Shown piece by piece: positions 35,836 through 44,742 of a stretch of 64,000 bases of DNA; within the stretch, counting starts at the first letter, position 1; each line of letters opens with the position of its first letter. This DNA comes from Leucothrix arctica. GTDB taxonomy: Bacteria; Pseudomonadota; Gammaproteobacteria; Thiotrichales; Thiotrichaceae. The notes under the pieces are model-generated. The model was given only the letters and a program-made list of their open reading frames with translations, made no database searches and had not been told where the DNA came from. The DNA lies in contig NZ_QGKL01000029.1 in the NCBI RefSeq assembly GCF_003172895.1, forward strand, positions 248,001 to 312,000. The letters run 5' to 3'. Position numbers and translations under genes: made by a program.

Positions 35836-37911
35836 ATGACTACTACAGCAGACTTGCTGATCGAAATTGGTACTGAAGAGCTACCACCGAAGACGCTAAA
35901 CAAATTATCAGCAGCATTAACGAGTCACTTTGCGGCGAGCTTAAAAGAAGCAAACCTTGAGCATGGTGAAGTCACCTCATACTCATCACCTCGTCGTTTA
36001 GCGATCATGGTGAAAGACGTTGCAGCATTTCAGGCAGACCAACTGGTTGAAAAACGCGGCCCTGCTCTAAAAGCAGCACTTGATAAAGAAGGCAACCCAA
36101 GTAAAGCCGCACAAGGTTTTGCGCGTTCTTGCGGTATTGAGTTTGACCAGCTTCAGCAAATTGAAACAAGCAAAGGTACTTACCTTAACTTCAAGCAAGA
36201 AGTAAAAGGTCTAGCCGCTACTGCACTACTACCTGACATGCTAAACAAAGCGCTAGCGGCACTGCCGATTGCTAAGCGTATGCGTTGGGGTGCTAGTGAC
36301 ATTGAATTTGTGCGTCCAGTTCATTGGATCGTATTCCTACTAGGCGATGACATTGTTGATGCTGAAGTACTTGGTATCCAGTCTGGCCGTGACAGTCGTG
36401 GGCATCGTTTCCACCACCCAGAAAATATCACTCTAAACAAAGCAACGGACTACCTTGCAGCGCTGGAGAAAGCTTATGTTATGGCTGACCAACCAAGTCG
36501 TCGCGAGAGTGTTCGCCAGCAAGCGACTGATTCTGCAATTGCGCTAGGTGGAACGGCTGTTATCGACGCTGACTTGCTTGATGAAGTGACTAACCTTGTC
36601 GAATGGCCTGTTGCGGTTCACGGTAACTTCCCTGAGAAGTTCTTAGACATTCCTCAAGAATGTTTGATCAGCAGTATGCAAGATCACCAGAAGTATTTCC
36701 CTGTGGTTGATGCCGATGGCAAATTAATGCCTCACTTCATCACTATCTCAAACATTGAAAGCTCGGATGTTGAAGTAGTGCGTGACGGTAATGAGCGTGT
36801 TATCTCGCCTCGTTTCAGTGATGCGGCATTCTTCTGGGAGCAAGACTGCAAAATCCCATTGATCGAACGTAGTGAAGCGACTAAGAAAATTGTATTCCAA
36901 CAAAAGCTTGGTACGTTGTTTGAAAAGACAGAACGTGTTGCGCTGCTTGCGGGAAACATTGCTGAACAACTTGGCGAAAACGTTGAGCACGCTGTACGCG
37001 CTGCAAAACTAAGTAAGTGTGACCTAAGCAGTGACATGGTTTATGAGTTTACTGACTTACAAGGCATCATGGGCCGTTACTATGCACTGAGCGATGGCGA
37101 GCCAGAAGCTGTTGCTTATGCACTTGAGGAACAGTACAAGCCTGGTTTTGCTGGCGATACTATTCCTCAGTACATGACGGGTAAGATTCTTTCCCTGTCA
37201 GATAAGCTAGATACGATTTTAGGTATCTTCGCTATTGGTCAAAAGCCAACCGGTACAAAAGATCCATTTGCACTTCGTCGTGCAGCATTGGGGGCTTTGC
37301 GTATCATTATCGAAGGCGACCTTAAACTAGACTTACGTGATCTTCTTAGCTTTGCGGCTGCTGGCTTGCAAGATAAGGTCGACGCTAAAGCGGCTATCGA
37401 CACAACTTACCAGTACATCATGGAGCGGCTACGTGCGTACTACCAAGATCAAGGTGTTGGCCCAGATGTAGTTGAAGCGGTTTCAGCAATGAACATCAGC
37501 TCACCTATTGAGTTTGAGCACCGCGTTAAAGCGGTTAATGTATTTAAAGAGCTGCCAGAAGCTGTGCCACTCGCTGCTGCAAATAAGCGTATTGCTAATA
37601 TTCTTAAGAAACTAGATGAGCCTGTGACTGAATCAGTTAAAGTTGATTTGTTTATTGAAGCTCAAGAACCAGCGCTTTACGACGTCATTAAACAGCAACA
37701 GTCGAAGCTAGAACCACTACTCGCAAGCAATAACTACCAAGAAGCACTGTTATCGCTAGCTGCGATTCGCCCAGAAGTAGATGCATTCTTTGATGGTGTG
37801 ATGATTATGAGTGACGATATAGCCTTGAAAAACAACCGCTTAGCATTACTTACTGAGCTACGTGCCCTGTTTTTACAGGTTGCTGACTTATCTAGTCTGC
37901 AAGGCGCTTAA
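35836..37911 (+). CDS. glyS: Glycyl-tRNA synthetase beta subunit
   Basis: 691 aa, full length. N-terminus 'LLIEIGTEELPPKTL' and 'FQQKLGTLFEKTER' are diagnostic, and the C-terminal anticodon-binding-like region is intact. It binds tRNA-Gly as partner of GlyQ. Last gene of the plus-strand run; a hairpin without a T-run follows the stop. Confidence 0.98.
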   Translation: MTTTADLLIEIGTEELPPKTLNKLSAALTSHFAASLKEANLEHGEVTSYSSPRRLAIMVKDVAAFQADQLVEKRGPALKAALDKEGNPSKAAQGFARSCGIEFDQLQQIETSKGTYLNFKQEVKGLAATALLPDMLNKALAALPIAKRMRWGASDIEFVRPVHWIVFLLGDDIVDAEVLGIQSGRDSRGHRFHHPENITLNKATDYLAALEKAYVMADQPSRRESVRQQATDSAIALGGTAVIDADLLDEVTNLVEWPVAVHGNFPEKFLDIPQECLISSMQDHQKYFPVVDADGKLMPHFITISNIESSDVEVVRDGNERVISPRFSDAAFFWEQDCKIPLIERSEATKKIVFQQKLGTLFEKTERVALLAGNIAEQLGENVEHAVRAAKLSKCDLSSDMVYEFTDLQGIMGRYYALSDGEPEAVAYALEEQYKPGFAGDTIPQYMTGKILSLSDKLDTILGIFAIGQKPTGTKDPFALRRAALGALRIIIEGDLKLDLRDLLSFAAAGLQDKVDAKAAIDTTYQYIMERLRAYYQDQGVGPDVVEAVSAMNISSPIEFEHRVKAVNVFKELPEAVPLAAANKRIANILKKLDEPVTESVKVDLFIEAQEPALYDVIKQQQSKLEPLLASNNYQEALLSLAAIRPEVDAFFDGVMIMSDDIALKNNRLALLTELRALFLQVADLSSLQGA

Positions 37912-37920
37912 AGCCTGACC

Positions 37921-37958
37921 AAGTGTTATAAGTAGGTATTCACTACTGCTTATAACTT
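37921..37958 (+). other. Long hairpin after glyS
   Basis: TTATAAG/CTTATAA continued inward by TAG/CTA and outward by AAG/CTT, starting 10 bp after the glyS stop, with no T-run. Could protect the glyS mRNA end. The stretch to 38101 also contains small hairpins (CTTA/TAAG, GCTCA/TGAGC) but no gene. Confidence 0.45.
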
Positions 37959-38101
37959 GTTCGTGACAAGTAGTCGGTTGCGGATAGCCTTGAACCTAAG
38001 TGAGCCTCTAAGATACACACATCTTAAGGAACTAAGGCAAGGCACAAAGTAAGGATGCTTTGGCATTGCAATTAAGATGCTCAGGGATTGAGCGTCGCAC
38101 C

Positions 38102-38198
38102 AAAAAAAGCGTCTTTCGCCGGGGGAAGCAAAAGACGCATACTGAGATTGACGGTGGTCTTATTTTTGTTATTAATAAACCGTTCGTATCTCGGGGGC
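38102..38198 (-). ncRNA. Candidate small RNA, downstream copy of a tandem pair
   Basis: On the minus strand this ~97-nt unit begins with CCCCCGAGAT, has an interrupted stem GAGAT...ATCTC enclosing CGGT...ACCG around an A/T-rich loop containing AATAACAAAAATAAGA, and ends in a perfect 8-bp hairpin (GCGTCTTT/AAAGACGC) followed by seven T. The terminator loop is C-rich (CTTCCCCC). The unit aligns along its length with 38250-38346. No protein frame explains it. Terminated, A/U-rich and duplicated: best read as a Hfq-type small RNA. Confidence 0.6.
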
Positions 38199-38216
38199 TT
38201 GCTGGTAAAGCTGTAT

Positions 38217-38246
38217 TAAGTAAGGACTATTTAACATCCTTACTTA
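38217..38246. repeat. Perfect palindrome between the two small-RNA units
   Basis: TAAGTAAGGA, 10 bp, TCCTTACTTA. On the minus strand it sits just upstream of the 38102-38198 unit, where a promoter or operator would be expected. It could be a regulator-binding site for that unit or an RNA hairpin in read-through from the other unit. Confidence 0.55.
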
Positions 38247-38249
38247 GGA

Positions 38250-38346
38250 ATAAAATGTGCCCTTCTCTGGGGAGAGTCAGGGCACAGGGGTTGAGACTGA
38301 CGATGATCTTATTTTTATTATTAAGTAATCCGTCTCATCTCGGGGC
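38250..38346 (-). ncRNA. Candidate small RNA, upstream copy of a tandem pair
   Basis: Minus-strand unit of ~97 nt: CCCCGAGATGAGACGGAT, the A/T-rich AATAATAAAAATAAGA, GTCAGTCTC, and a terminal hairpin GTGCCCT/AGGGCAC with C-rich loop (CTCTCCCC) followed by ATTTTATT. Alignment with the other unit conserves both blocks, while the enclosing stem changes together (GAGAC/GTCTC here, GAGAT/ATCTC there). The terminator is weaker than that of the first unit. The preceding minus-strand sequence TGATAATAATAACG may hold a -10 element and loosely resembles half a Fur box. Confidence 0.55.
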
Positions 38347-38673
38347 TTTTCGTTATTATTATCAATCTACATGTCTTACTAGTTATGAATATATAGTTGC
38401 AATCGGAGTGCCAACTTTTCGATACCGCACCTAAGTCACTGATTAACAATCAAATACAATAAAAAATACTAATCTAAAACACTTTTAATATGACGTCGTA
38501 AGCTGACACTATGACTTTCTTCTTGTCAGCAAGTGACAGTAAGACCGTGACTATGTCACTATGCTTTCAGAGAAACGCACATTAACTGATCAATAAAAGC
38601 ACAATTACATCAAACTCCTGCGTCTGCTGGCAAAAAACCCACTCTCATTGCAATACTTCATAGGCACATACTC
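38347..38673. other. Remainder of the glyS-CobH-like gap
   Basis: It should contain the promoter of the minus-strand small RNA at its left end and that of the CobH-like gene at its right end. It holds one further ACTAGTTA at 38378-38385 and direct GTGAC/GTCAC words at 38533-38555. I see no gene and no clear promoter pair. Confidence 0.4.
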
Positions 38674-39315
38674 ATGATTAAGTACGAACGTGACCCAAAG
38701 CTTATCCAAAAAGCATCGATTAAAAGTATTCGTGAGACGCTCCAACTTGATGACGTAAAAAGTCATGAACAGCAGTTACTCGTTCGAATGGTTTATGCCT
38801 ATGGCGATACCAATATTGTTCCTGATACTCATATAAGCGATACCGCGATTGAAAGCGGACTACTTGCACTTAAGAAAAATGCCAACATTATTTGTGACTC
38901 CAAAATGGTCATGGAGGGGTTGAAGCAACAATACCTAAGCAAAGAACCTATCTGTCTAATTGATCGCCCCAAAGTTATTTCTCAAGCCAAGGCAAACAAG
39001 ATTACCCGCGCCATGGTATCGGTCGACAACTGGAAGCGTTACGCAGAAGGAAGTATCGTTTTAATTGGTAACGAAGAGACTGCTTTATTACGACTAATGG
39101 AGCTATTAGAACAAGATAAAATTGGCAAGCCTGCACTCATTATCGGCATCCCTCGCGGCTATCTAAATACAGTTAAAGCCAAGCAATACCTCTGGGATAA
39201 CCACAAACAGTTGGGTACGCCTTGTATGACAGTCTCCGGGACAAAAGGAGGTAGTACACTGACAGCCGCAGCAATGAATGGCTTAATTTACCTGCAAGAA
39301 GGTGTTTTGCTCTAA
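38674..39315 (+). CDS. Orphan CobH/CbiC-like (precorrin-8X methylmutase family) protein
   Basis: 213 aa, the family's length. The CobH/CbiC pattern runs throughout: 'YERDPKLIQKASIKSIRE', 'NIICDSKMVMEGL', 'ITRAMVSVDNWKRYAEGSIVLIGNEETALLRLMELL', 'ALIIGIPRGYLNTVKAKQ', 'VSGTKGGSTLTAAAMNGL'. The enzyme normally shifts a methyl group from C11 to C12 in B12 synthesis using an active-site His in 'RMIHACG'. Here that segment is 'RMVYAYG', with Tyr41 in place of the His. No other cobalamin genes are nearby. The fold is likely conserved but the reaction may not be. Confidence 0.82.
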   Translation: MIKYERDPKLIQKASIKSIRETLQLDDVKSHEQQLLVRMVYAYGDTNIVPDTHISDTAIESGLLALKKNANIICDSKMVMEGLKQQYLSKEPICLIDRPKVISQAKANKITRAMVSVDNWKRYAEGSIVLIGNEETALLRLMELLEQDKIGKPALIIGIPRGYLNTVKAKQYLWDNHKQLGTPCMTVSGTKGGSTLTAAAMNGLIYLQEGVLL

Positions 39316-39391
39316 AAACCCACAAAATAGCTCACTTCCCGCATAACAAATACCTGACACCTCTGTATAAATTACGTTATATTAGATTGGC

Positions 39392-39480
39392 TGTTTGTTA
39401 CTCGTAAGACACGCCAAAAGGCTGGCGCTAATCTATAAAATTACGATCAAAAAGCAGTCAGAAATCTCGCGTAACAAACA
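39392..39480. other. Inverted repeat with internal hairpin upstream of the ankyrin gene
   Basis: TGTTTGTTAC at 39392-39401 is perfectly inverted as GTAACAAACA at 39471-39480, enclosing a CGCCA/TGGCG hairpin at 39412-39427. It lies 36-124 bp before the ankyrin lipoprotein start and could be a structured leader or operator. Confidence 0.4.
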
Positions 39481-39515
39481 ATTAAAAAACAGACTACTAG
39501 GGAAAGGGTCCATAC

Positions 39516-40820
39516 ATGATTTTTTTTAGATTCATGTCTGCTGTCGCACTACCAGCTATGCTGGTGCTATCTGGATGTGGCGGTGAATCATCGACAATAA
39601 ATTCAACTGCTGGAGCAATAACGCCTGACAACTCAAATAATACAGAGTCAGGAACAACTCCTTCAGCGACACCAGTTGGTGCTGCAAGCCCTAAAGGCTT
39701 TGCAGCACCAACATACACTACAAAAAAGCGTAATCTTCAACGACGCGCTGTACCTCCTCGACCTGCAGGTGGTCCCGTTATATCTAAAGCAATGGCGGAC
39801 AACCTAAATGCGGGTAGCATGAAAGAAGCTGAGCGTTTCTTAAAAATGGGTGCTGATGTCAATTACACTGGCACAAACAGGGAACCTGTTTTATACACCG
39901 CTATACGTCGTGGTAATTACGAGTTCGCTGATAGCTTAATTTTGCATGGGGCTAATGCAAATTTAGCAAACGGCAACGGCACAAGTCCGCTACAGCTTGC
40001 TATCATGAAAGGCCATCAACCAACAGTTGACCTATTACTTAAGAATGGTGCAGATGCTGACTATTCTAGTAATCAAGGCAGCTTGCTAGGTATGGCTGTT
40101 GAGAGAGGCAACACACCTCTTGCTAGACAATTACTGGAGTATGGCGCAAGCGCAGATTCACGTGGCGTACGTGGCACTGTCCTTTATAGCGCAGTGGTAA
40201 GTGGTAATAAAGGCCTGACCTCTTCCCTATTACAATATAAAGCTAACGCTAATACAGTGACACCTGACGGTCGTATTCTTCATACCGCAGTTGCAGGAAG
40301 TCACACATCAATTGTACAAGAGCTTCTTCGTTATGGCGCAGATGCAAATATTGGAGCACTCAAAGGTACTCCGATACAAATGGCTATTCGTACAGGTAAT
40401 GCAGCTATCGTAGGCTTACTGACACGTGGTGGCGCATCATCTAATGTATCTGACAGTATCGGTGAGAGCTTGTTACACAAAGCATCTGCTCGTGGCTTAA
40501 CAGGCGTTGTCCAGTCACTTATTAGTGGTGGCGCGGATGTTAATGCAACCGATAAATTTAACGAGACGCCTCTGCACGAAGCTGCAGCAAAGGGTCAGTT
40601 GGACGTCGTTAAATTACTACTAGCAAGCGGCGCAAACAAAAGAGCCCTAACGACTAAAGGCTGGACAGCATTACATGAGTCTGCACGTTTCGGTCATGCC
40701 GAAACATCGTCATACCTTATTGCTCAAGGCTTAAGTCGTAACGCTAAAAACAGTGACGGCATGACACCAAAAGCACTCGCAGCACATTTGAATCATACTG
40801 CTGTTATGCCAATGCTATAA
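39516..40820 (+). CDS. Ankyrin-repeat lipoprotein
   Basis: 434 aa. Lipobox 'VLSGC' (Cys21) predicts lipid anchoring outside the cytoplasm. A Ser/Thr/Pro-rich linker (about 25-90) is followed by about ten ankyrin repeats of 33 residues (about 95-430), e.g. 'NETPLHEAAAKGQLDVVKLLLASGA', 'GWTALHESARFGHAETSSYL'. Ankyrin repeats bind proteins; the exported location suggests a periplasmic or surface partner. It converges with the comM remnant 4 bp downstream. Partner unknown. Confidence 0.88.
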   Translation: MIFFRFMSAVALPAMLVLSGCGGESSTINSTAGAITPDNSNNTESGTTPSATPVGAASPKGFAAPTYTTKKRNLQRRAVPPRPAGGPVISKAMADNLNAGSMKEAERFLKMGADVNYTGTNREPVLYTAIRRGNYEFADSLILHGANANLANGNGTSPLQLAIMKGHQPTVDLLLKNGADADYSSNQGSLLGMAVERGNTPLARQLLEYGASADSRGVRGTVLYSAVVSGNKGLTSSLLQYKANANTVTPDGRILHTAVAGSHTSIVQELLRYGADANIGALKGTPIQMAIRTGNAAIVGLLTRGGASSNVSDSIGESLLHKASARGLTGVVQSLISGGADVNATDKFNETPLHEAAAKGQLDVVKLLLASGANKRALTTKGWTALHESARFGHAETSSYLIAQGLSRNAKNSDGMTPKALAAHLNHTAVMPML

Positions 40821-40824
40821 ACGA

Positions 40825-42338
40825 CTATTGGGCTGCCAATAATCGATCCATCGCACGATACGAGACAGCTTCACTCAGGTGGGCTGTCTCGATGTTTTCT
40901 GCTTGATCAAGATCCGCAATGGTTCTTGCGACCTTCAATATCCGATGCCTGGCTCTCGCTGACAGTTTAAACTTCTCTAATACCATCCCCAGTAACTCTT
41001 CATCATCCTTCGACAAGCCGCAGTACGTTTTAATTTGGCTAGCCGCTAATGCATAATTTGGTTTCTGCTGACGCAGCTGTTGTATTTCTCTAGCTGCACA
41101 CACACGTCTTTCACTTGCTGACTTGTTTCTGAGTCCTCATCATTACTCATATCCACATGACTCACTCTCGGAACATTGATTTGTATATCGATGCGATCAA
41201 GGAAAGGCGCAGATAGTCGTTTACGATAACGACGCTGCTGCTCCATCGTGCACTGGCACTGAGTATTCAAGTCACAATCTAAACCTTGAGGACATGGGTT
41301 CATCGCAGCAATGAGTTGGAACTGTGCAGGATAATTAGCTTGTCGTGCCGCACGCGATAAGACAATTTTACCCGTCTCTAGTGGCTCTCTTAACACCTCT
41401 AACACAGGCCCTTTAAACTGAGTTAACTCATCTAAAAACAATACACCATGATGTGCCAATGAGATTTCACCCGGCATGACTTTCGCTCCACCGCCAACTA
41501 AGGCGACTGCCGAAGCGGTATGATGCGGCTCACGAAAAGGACGCCTTGCCCAATCATCTGGATCAAAGCCATGATGACTCACCGACGCAATTGAAGCTGA
41601 CTCCAACGCCTCTTGCTCAGTCATCTCTGGCAAAATTGTGGGTAAGCGACTCGCCAACATGGTTTTACCCGTACCTGGAGGCCCCACCATTAATAAATGG
41701 TGCCCGCCCGCTGCGGCTATTTCTAATGCTCGTTTTGCTTGAAACTGGCCTTTCACATCAGACAAGTCGACGGTGTAACTACTCTCCTGCTGACTAATAT
41801 CCGCACGCTTATAGTGATCCAGTAGTTTTTTGTTATTAAGATGCTCGACTACTTCAATCAAATTTCGGCAAGGCAGTACTTTTGCCTGCTGAATTATCCC
41901 GGCTTCTTTCGCATTTTCAGCCGGTAATATAATTGCCCTTCCCTCACCATGCGCCGCAAAAGCGGTTGGCAATACTGCACTGACGACACGTAATTCACCA
42001 CTTAACGCTAACTCGCCGATAAACTCATATTCATCTAAAGCAGATTGTTCAATTTGTTGTGACGCTGCCAAAATACCAACGGCAATCGGCAAGTCAAAAC
42101 GCCCACCTTGCTTTGGCTTATCGGCAGGTGCAAGGTTGACAGTAATGCGATTATTAGGAAATTCAAAACCAGAATTAATGATCGCAGAACGTACTCGATC
42201 CTTACTTTCTTTAACCGCAGCTTCCGGTAATCCAACAATAGAAAACCCTGGTAAACCATAACTAAGATCAACCTCAACACTGACTTGGGGAGCATTTACA
42301 CCATCGTTGGTGCGCGTATATGAAACGGCTAGAGTCAT
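40825..42338 (-). pseudogene. comM: comM/yifB (Mg-chelatase-like AAA+ helicase), frameshifted
   Basis: Two frames together make one ComM. Codons from 42338 down to about 41105 encode the N-terminal Lon-like fold, Walker A 'VGPPGTGKTMLAS' and Walker B 'GVLFLDEL'; the frame then shifts and ends at 41046. The C-terminal helicase lid ('VCAAREIQQLRQQKPNYA' to 'VSYRAMDRLLAAQ') continues in another frame from 41103 to 40825. The break is in the run GACGTGTGTGTGCAG near 41096-41105: one added C after GAC would restore '(V)KDRVCAARE', matching the family's 'VKQRVMAARE'. ComM is a branch-migration helicase that helps integrate DNA during natural transformation. Either a real mutation or a sequencing error in the GT run. 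Confidence 0.88.
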
Positions 42339-42496
42339 GATTTTATTATTAGTTATTTGACAAGACTCTCCATGCTAGCAAAAGGCCAGAGCATCCGTCG
42401 CAACATCAGACAAGAGGAAGTAAGCTTTAATGTGCAGCAAAAGCCAAAATAATCTACACTAGGCCTATTTATGTGATCCCTTAAAGGCTTATTACT

Positions 42497-44035
42497 GTGA
42501 CTACTGTTTCTGCTCCTCGTCGTAACACAATTTTGATTATTCTTGATGGCTTTGGTACTAACCCTAGCAAACAAAACAATGCCGTTTATGAGGCTAATAC
42601 TCCTAACTTGGATCGTTACTTCGGCTCAAACACACACACAACACTACAAGCATCGGGTAACCCTGTCGGACTTCCAGAAGGCCAAATGGGTAACTCTGAA
42701 GTGGGTCACTTAACCATTGGTTGCGGCACCATCATCAAGCAAAACTTGGTACGTATTGATGACGCGATTGAAGATGGTAGCTTTGCTAAAGACGAAACGA
42801 TCCTAAACGCAATCAAAGCAGCGAAATCAGCTAACCGCCCTTTACACTTAATTGGATTAGCTTCTGACGGTGGTGTTCATAGCCATATCACCCACCTTTG
42901 CGCTTTAATTGAAATCTGTGCTGAGAATGGTGTAACGCCAATGATTCATGCGATTACAGATGGCCGTGACACGTCACCTAAGTCAGGTAAGCGTTTCATC
43001 AAAATCATACAAGACTGCCTAGACAAGAATGGCGGAAAAATCGCATCAGTCAGTGGTCGTTTCTACGCAATGGACCGTGACCAACGCTGGGAACGTACTG
43101 AGCAAGCATGGCAAGCAATGGCAAACCACCAAGGCCCTAACTTCGCTAATGCTATGGATGTCATGGAAGCGGGCTATGCGGCTGGTGAGACTGACGAATT
43201 CATTACACCTTGCTTCATTGATGGCGCAGAAAAGGTTCAAAGTAATGACTCTGTTTTATTCTTCAACTTCCGTAATGACCGTCCACGCCAAATGGCTGCC
43301 GCACTAGCACCAACAACATTTGACGGTTTTGATCGTGGTGATTTTGAAGGTGTTAGCCTCACAACAATGACTGAGTATGATAGTGTCTTAACAGGCCCTA
43401 TCGTTTTTGCTAAAGAAGAGCCTGCAACATGCCTATCTAAGGTCATCAGTGAAGCAGGCATCAAGCAACTTCATTGTGCTGAAACAGAGAAATACGCTCA
43501 CGTTACTTTCTTCTTCAACGGTGGAAAAGAAGAGCCTTATGAAGGTGAAGACCGTATCGTTATCAAGTCACCAGATGTAACAACATACGATGAGTGCCCA
43601 GAAATGAGCGCTGCTGAAGTGGCTGATACGGTTGTTGGAGCACTGAATGAAAAAGAGCATGGTTTCATCGTTGTAAACTTTGCGAATGGCGACATGGTAG
43701 GTCACACAGCGATCCCTGATGCCATCATCAAAGCAGTTGAAGCGATGGATACTGAGGTAGGTCGTGTCCTAGACGCTGCTGTCGCAAATGATTACTCAGT
43801 GATCTTAACGGCTGACCACGGTAATTGTGATGAGTATGTTGACCCGATCAGCAAAGAGCCAAATACACAACACACGGTTTACCCTGTACCTTGCTTACTA
43901 ATCGACCAAGTATATTGGACAGTTAGCTCAAGTGGTGGTCTTGGAAACCTTGCACCTACCATCTTGCAATTGATGGGCTTAGAGCAACCAAAAGAAATGA
44001 GCTGTAAGTCATTACTACTGACTGAACTCGCATAA
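42497..44035 (+). CDS. gpmI: 2,3-bisphosphoglycerate-independent phosphoglycerate mutase
   Basis: 512 aa with a GTG start. It interconverts 3- and 2-phosphoglycerate in glycolysis using two Mn ions. Alkaline-phosphatase-fold motifs: 'ILDGFGTNP' (metal Asp), 'EGQMGNSEVGH' with the phosphorylated Ser, 'DGRDTSPKSG', 'NFRNDRPRQM', 'LTADHGNCDE' and 'THTVYPVP'-like 'QHTVYPVP'. Single gene, divergent from the comM remnant. Confidence 0.97.
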   Translation: MTTVSAPRRNTILIILDGFGTNPSKQNNAVYEANTPNLDRYFGSNTHTTLQASGNPVGLPEGQMGNSEVGHLTIGCGTIIKQNLVRIDDAIEDGSFAKDETILNAIKAAKSANRPLHLIGLASDGGVHSHITHLCALIEICAENGVTPMIHAITDGRDTSPKSGKRFIKIIQDCLDKNGGKIASVSGRFYAMDRDQRWERTEQAWQAMANHQGPNFANAMDVMEAGYAAGETDEFITPCFIDGAEKVQSNDSVLFFNFRNDRPRQMAAALAPTTFDGFDRGDFEGVSLTTMTEYDSVLTGPIVFAKEEPATCLSKVISEAGIKQLHCAETEKYAHVTFFFNGGKEEPYEGEDRIVIKSPDVTTYDECPEMSAAEVADTVVGALNEKEHGFIVVNFANGDMVGHTAIPDAIIKAVEAMDTEVGRVLDAAVANDYSVILTADHGNCDEYVDPISKEPNTQHTVYPVPCLLIDQVYWTVSSSGGLGNLAPTILQLMGLEQPKEMSCKSLLLTELA

Positions 44036-44106
44036 AAACAGTTTGCTAAAGGATCTGCAGACTCGTTCAAATGGATTTGTTTTCTGAATTTAATAGGAAA
44101 ATAATA

Positions 44107-44742
44107 ATGTCTTGGAAAAACACCAAAAAGGTCGCTATTAGTTTAGCGGCCGCTGTATTACTTGTGGCTTGCGGTGGTGGAAATAGCAACCAAAAAGAAG
44201 TTGTTAGACACACTGCTCCAGATGCACATGGACACAAAGAAGCAACAGCCTTAGGCGCAATTTCTAATCGTAGTCGGTTTGCTAATAGTGTTGCAGCACA
44301 CAACAAAGTCAGAACAGCGCACGGGCTTAACCCGATGCGTTGGTCAGATAGTTTGGCGGCTTATGCTCAGGAATGGGCTGATCAGTTAGCAAACACTAAC
44401 AATTGTAAAATGCGTCATCGTCCACACAATGGCGGGAAGTTTAACCAAGTACACGGTGAAAACTTATGGTGGGCAAGCCCAAGAGTGTGGTCTGACGGTT
44501 TGAAAGAAGTTCAAAACATTACTATTGATCGTGTTGTAAAAGATTGGGCCGATGAAAAGCCGTTTTACAACTACAATACTAACGGCTGTAAAGCCGGCGA
44601 ACAATGTGGCCACTACACACAGATAGTATGGAGAGAGACCACAGAGGTCGGCTGTGCTTACCAACAATGTAGTGATAAGTCACAGCTTTGGGTGTGTAAC
44701 TACAACCCACCGGGTAATTATATCGGTGAGCGTCCTTACTAA
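44107..44742 (+). CDS. CAP/SCP-domain (PR-1-like) lipoprotein
   Basis: 211 aa from the ATG at 44107 (AGGA 9 bp upstream; an ATG at 44071 adds 12 residues before the signal). Lipobox 'VLLVACGGG'. The CAP domain (about 65-211) shows 'HNKVRTAHGLNPMRWS', 'AQEWADQL', 'GENLWW', 'GHYTQIVWRETTEVGCAY' and C-terminal 'WVCNYNPPGNYIGERPY'. It resembles plant PR-1 and animal CRISP proteins; bacterial roles are mostly unknown. It converges with the DsbA-like gene, overlapping by 4 bp. Confidence 0.92.
   Translation: MSWKNTKKVAISLAAAVLLVACGGGNSNQKEVVRHTAPDAHGHKEATALGAISNRSRFANSVAAHNKVRTAHGLNPMRWSDSLAAYAQEWADQLANTNNCKMRHRPHNGGKFNQVHGENLWWASPRVWSDGLKEVQNITIDRVVKDWADEKPFYNYNTNGCKAGEQCGHYTQIVWRETTEVGCAYQQCSDKSQLWVCNYNPPGNYIGERPY

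Noticed and set aside
37980-38350. Plus-strand CsrB/RsmZ-like RNA with many GGA motifs in hairpins
   Set aside because: Several GGA words do sit in small hairpins, but there is no plus-strand terminator, and the T-runs and the aligned repeat units point to the minus strand.
38060-38434. 124-codon plus-strand frame in the gap after glyS
   Set aside because: It runs through both terminator hairpins and the duplicated RNA units, has no ribosome site and shows no protein-like pattern.
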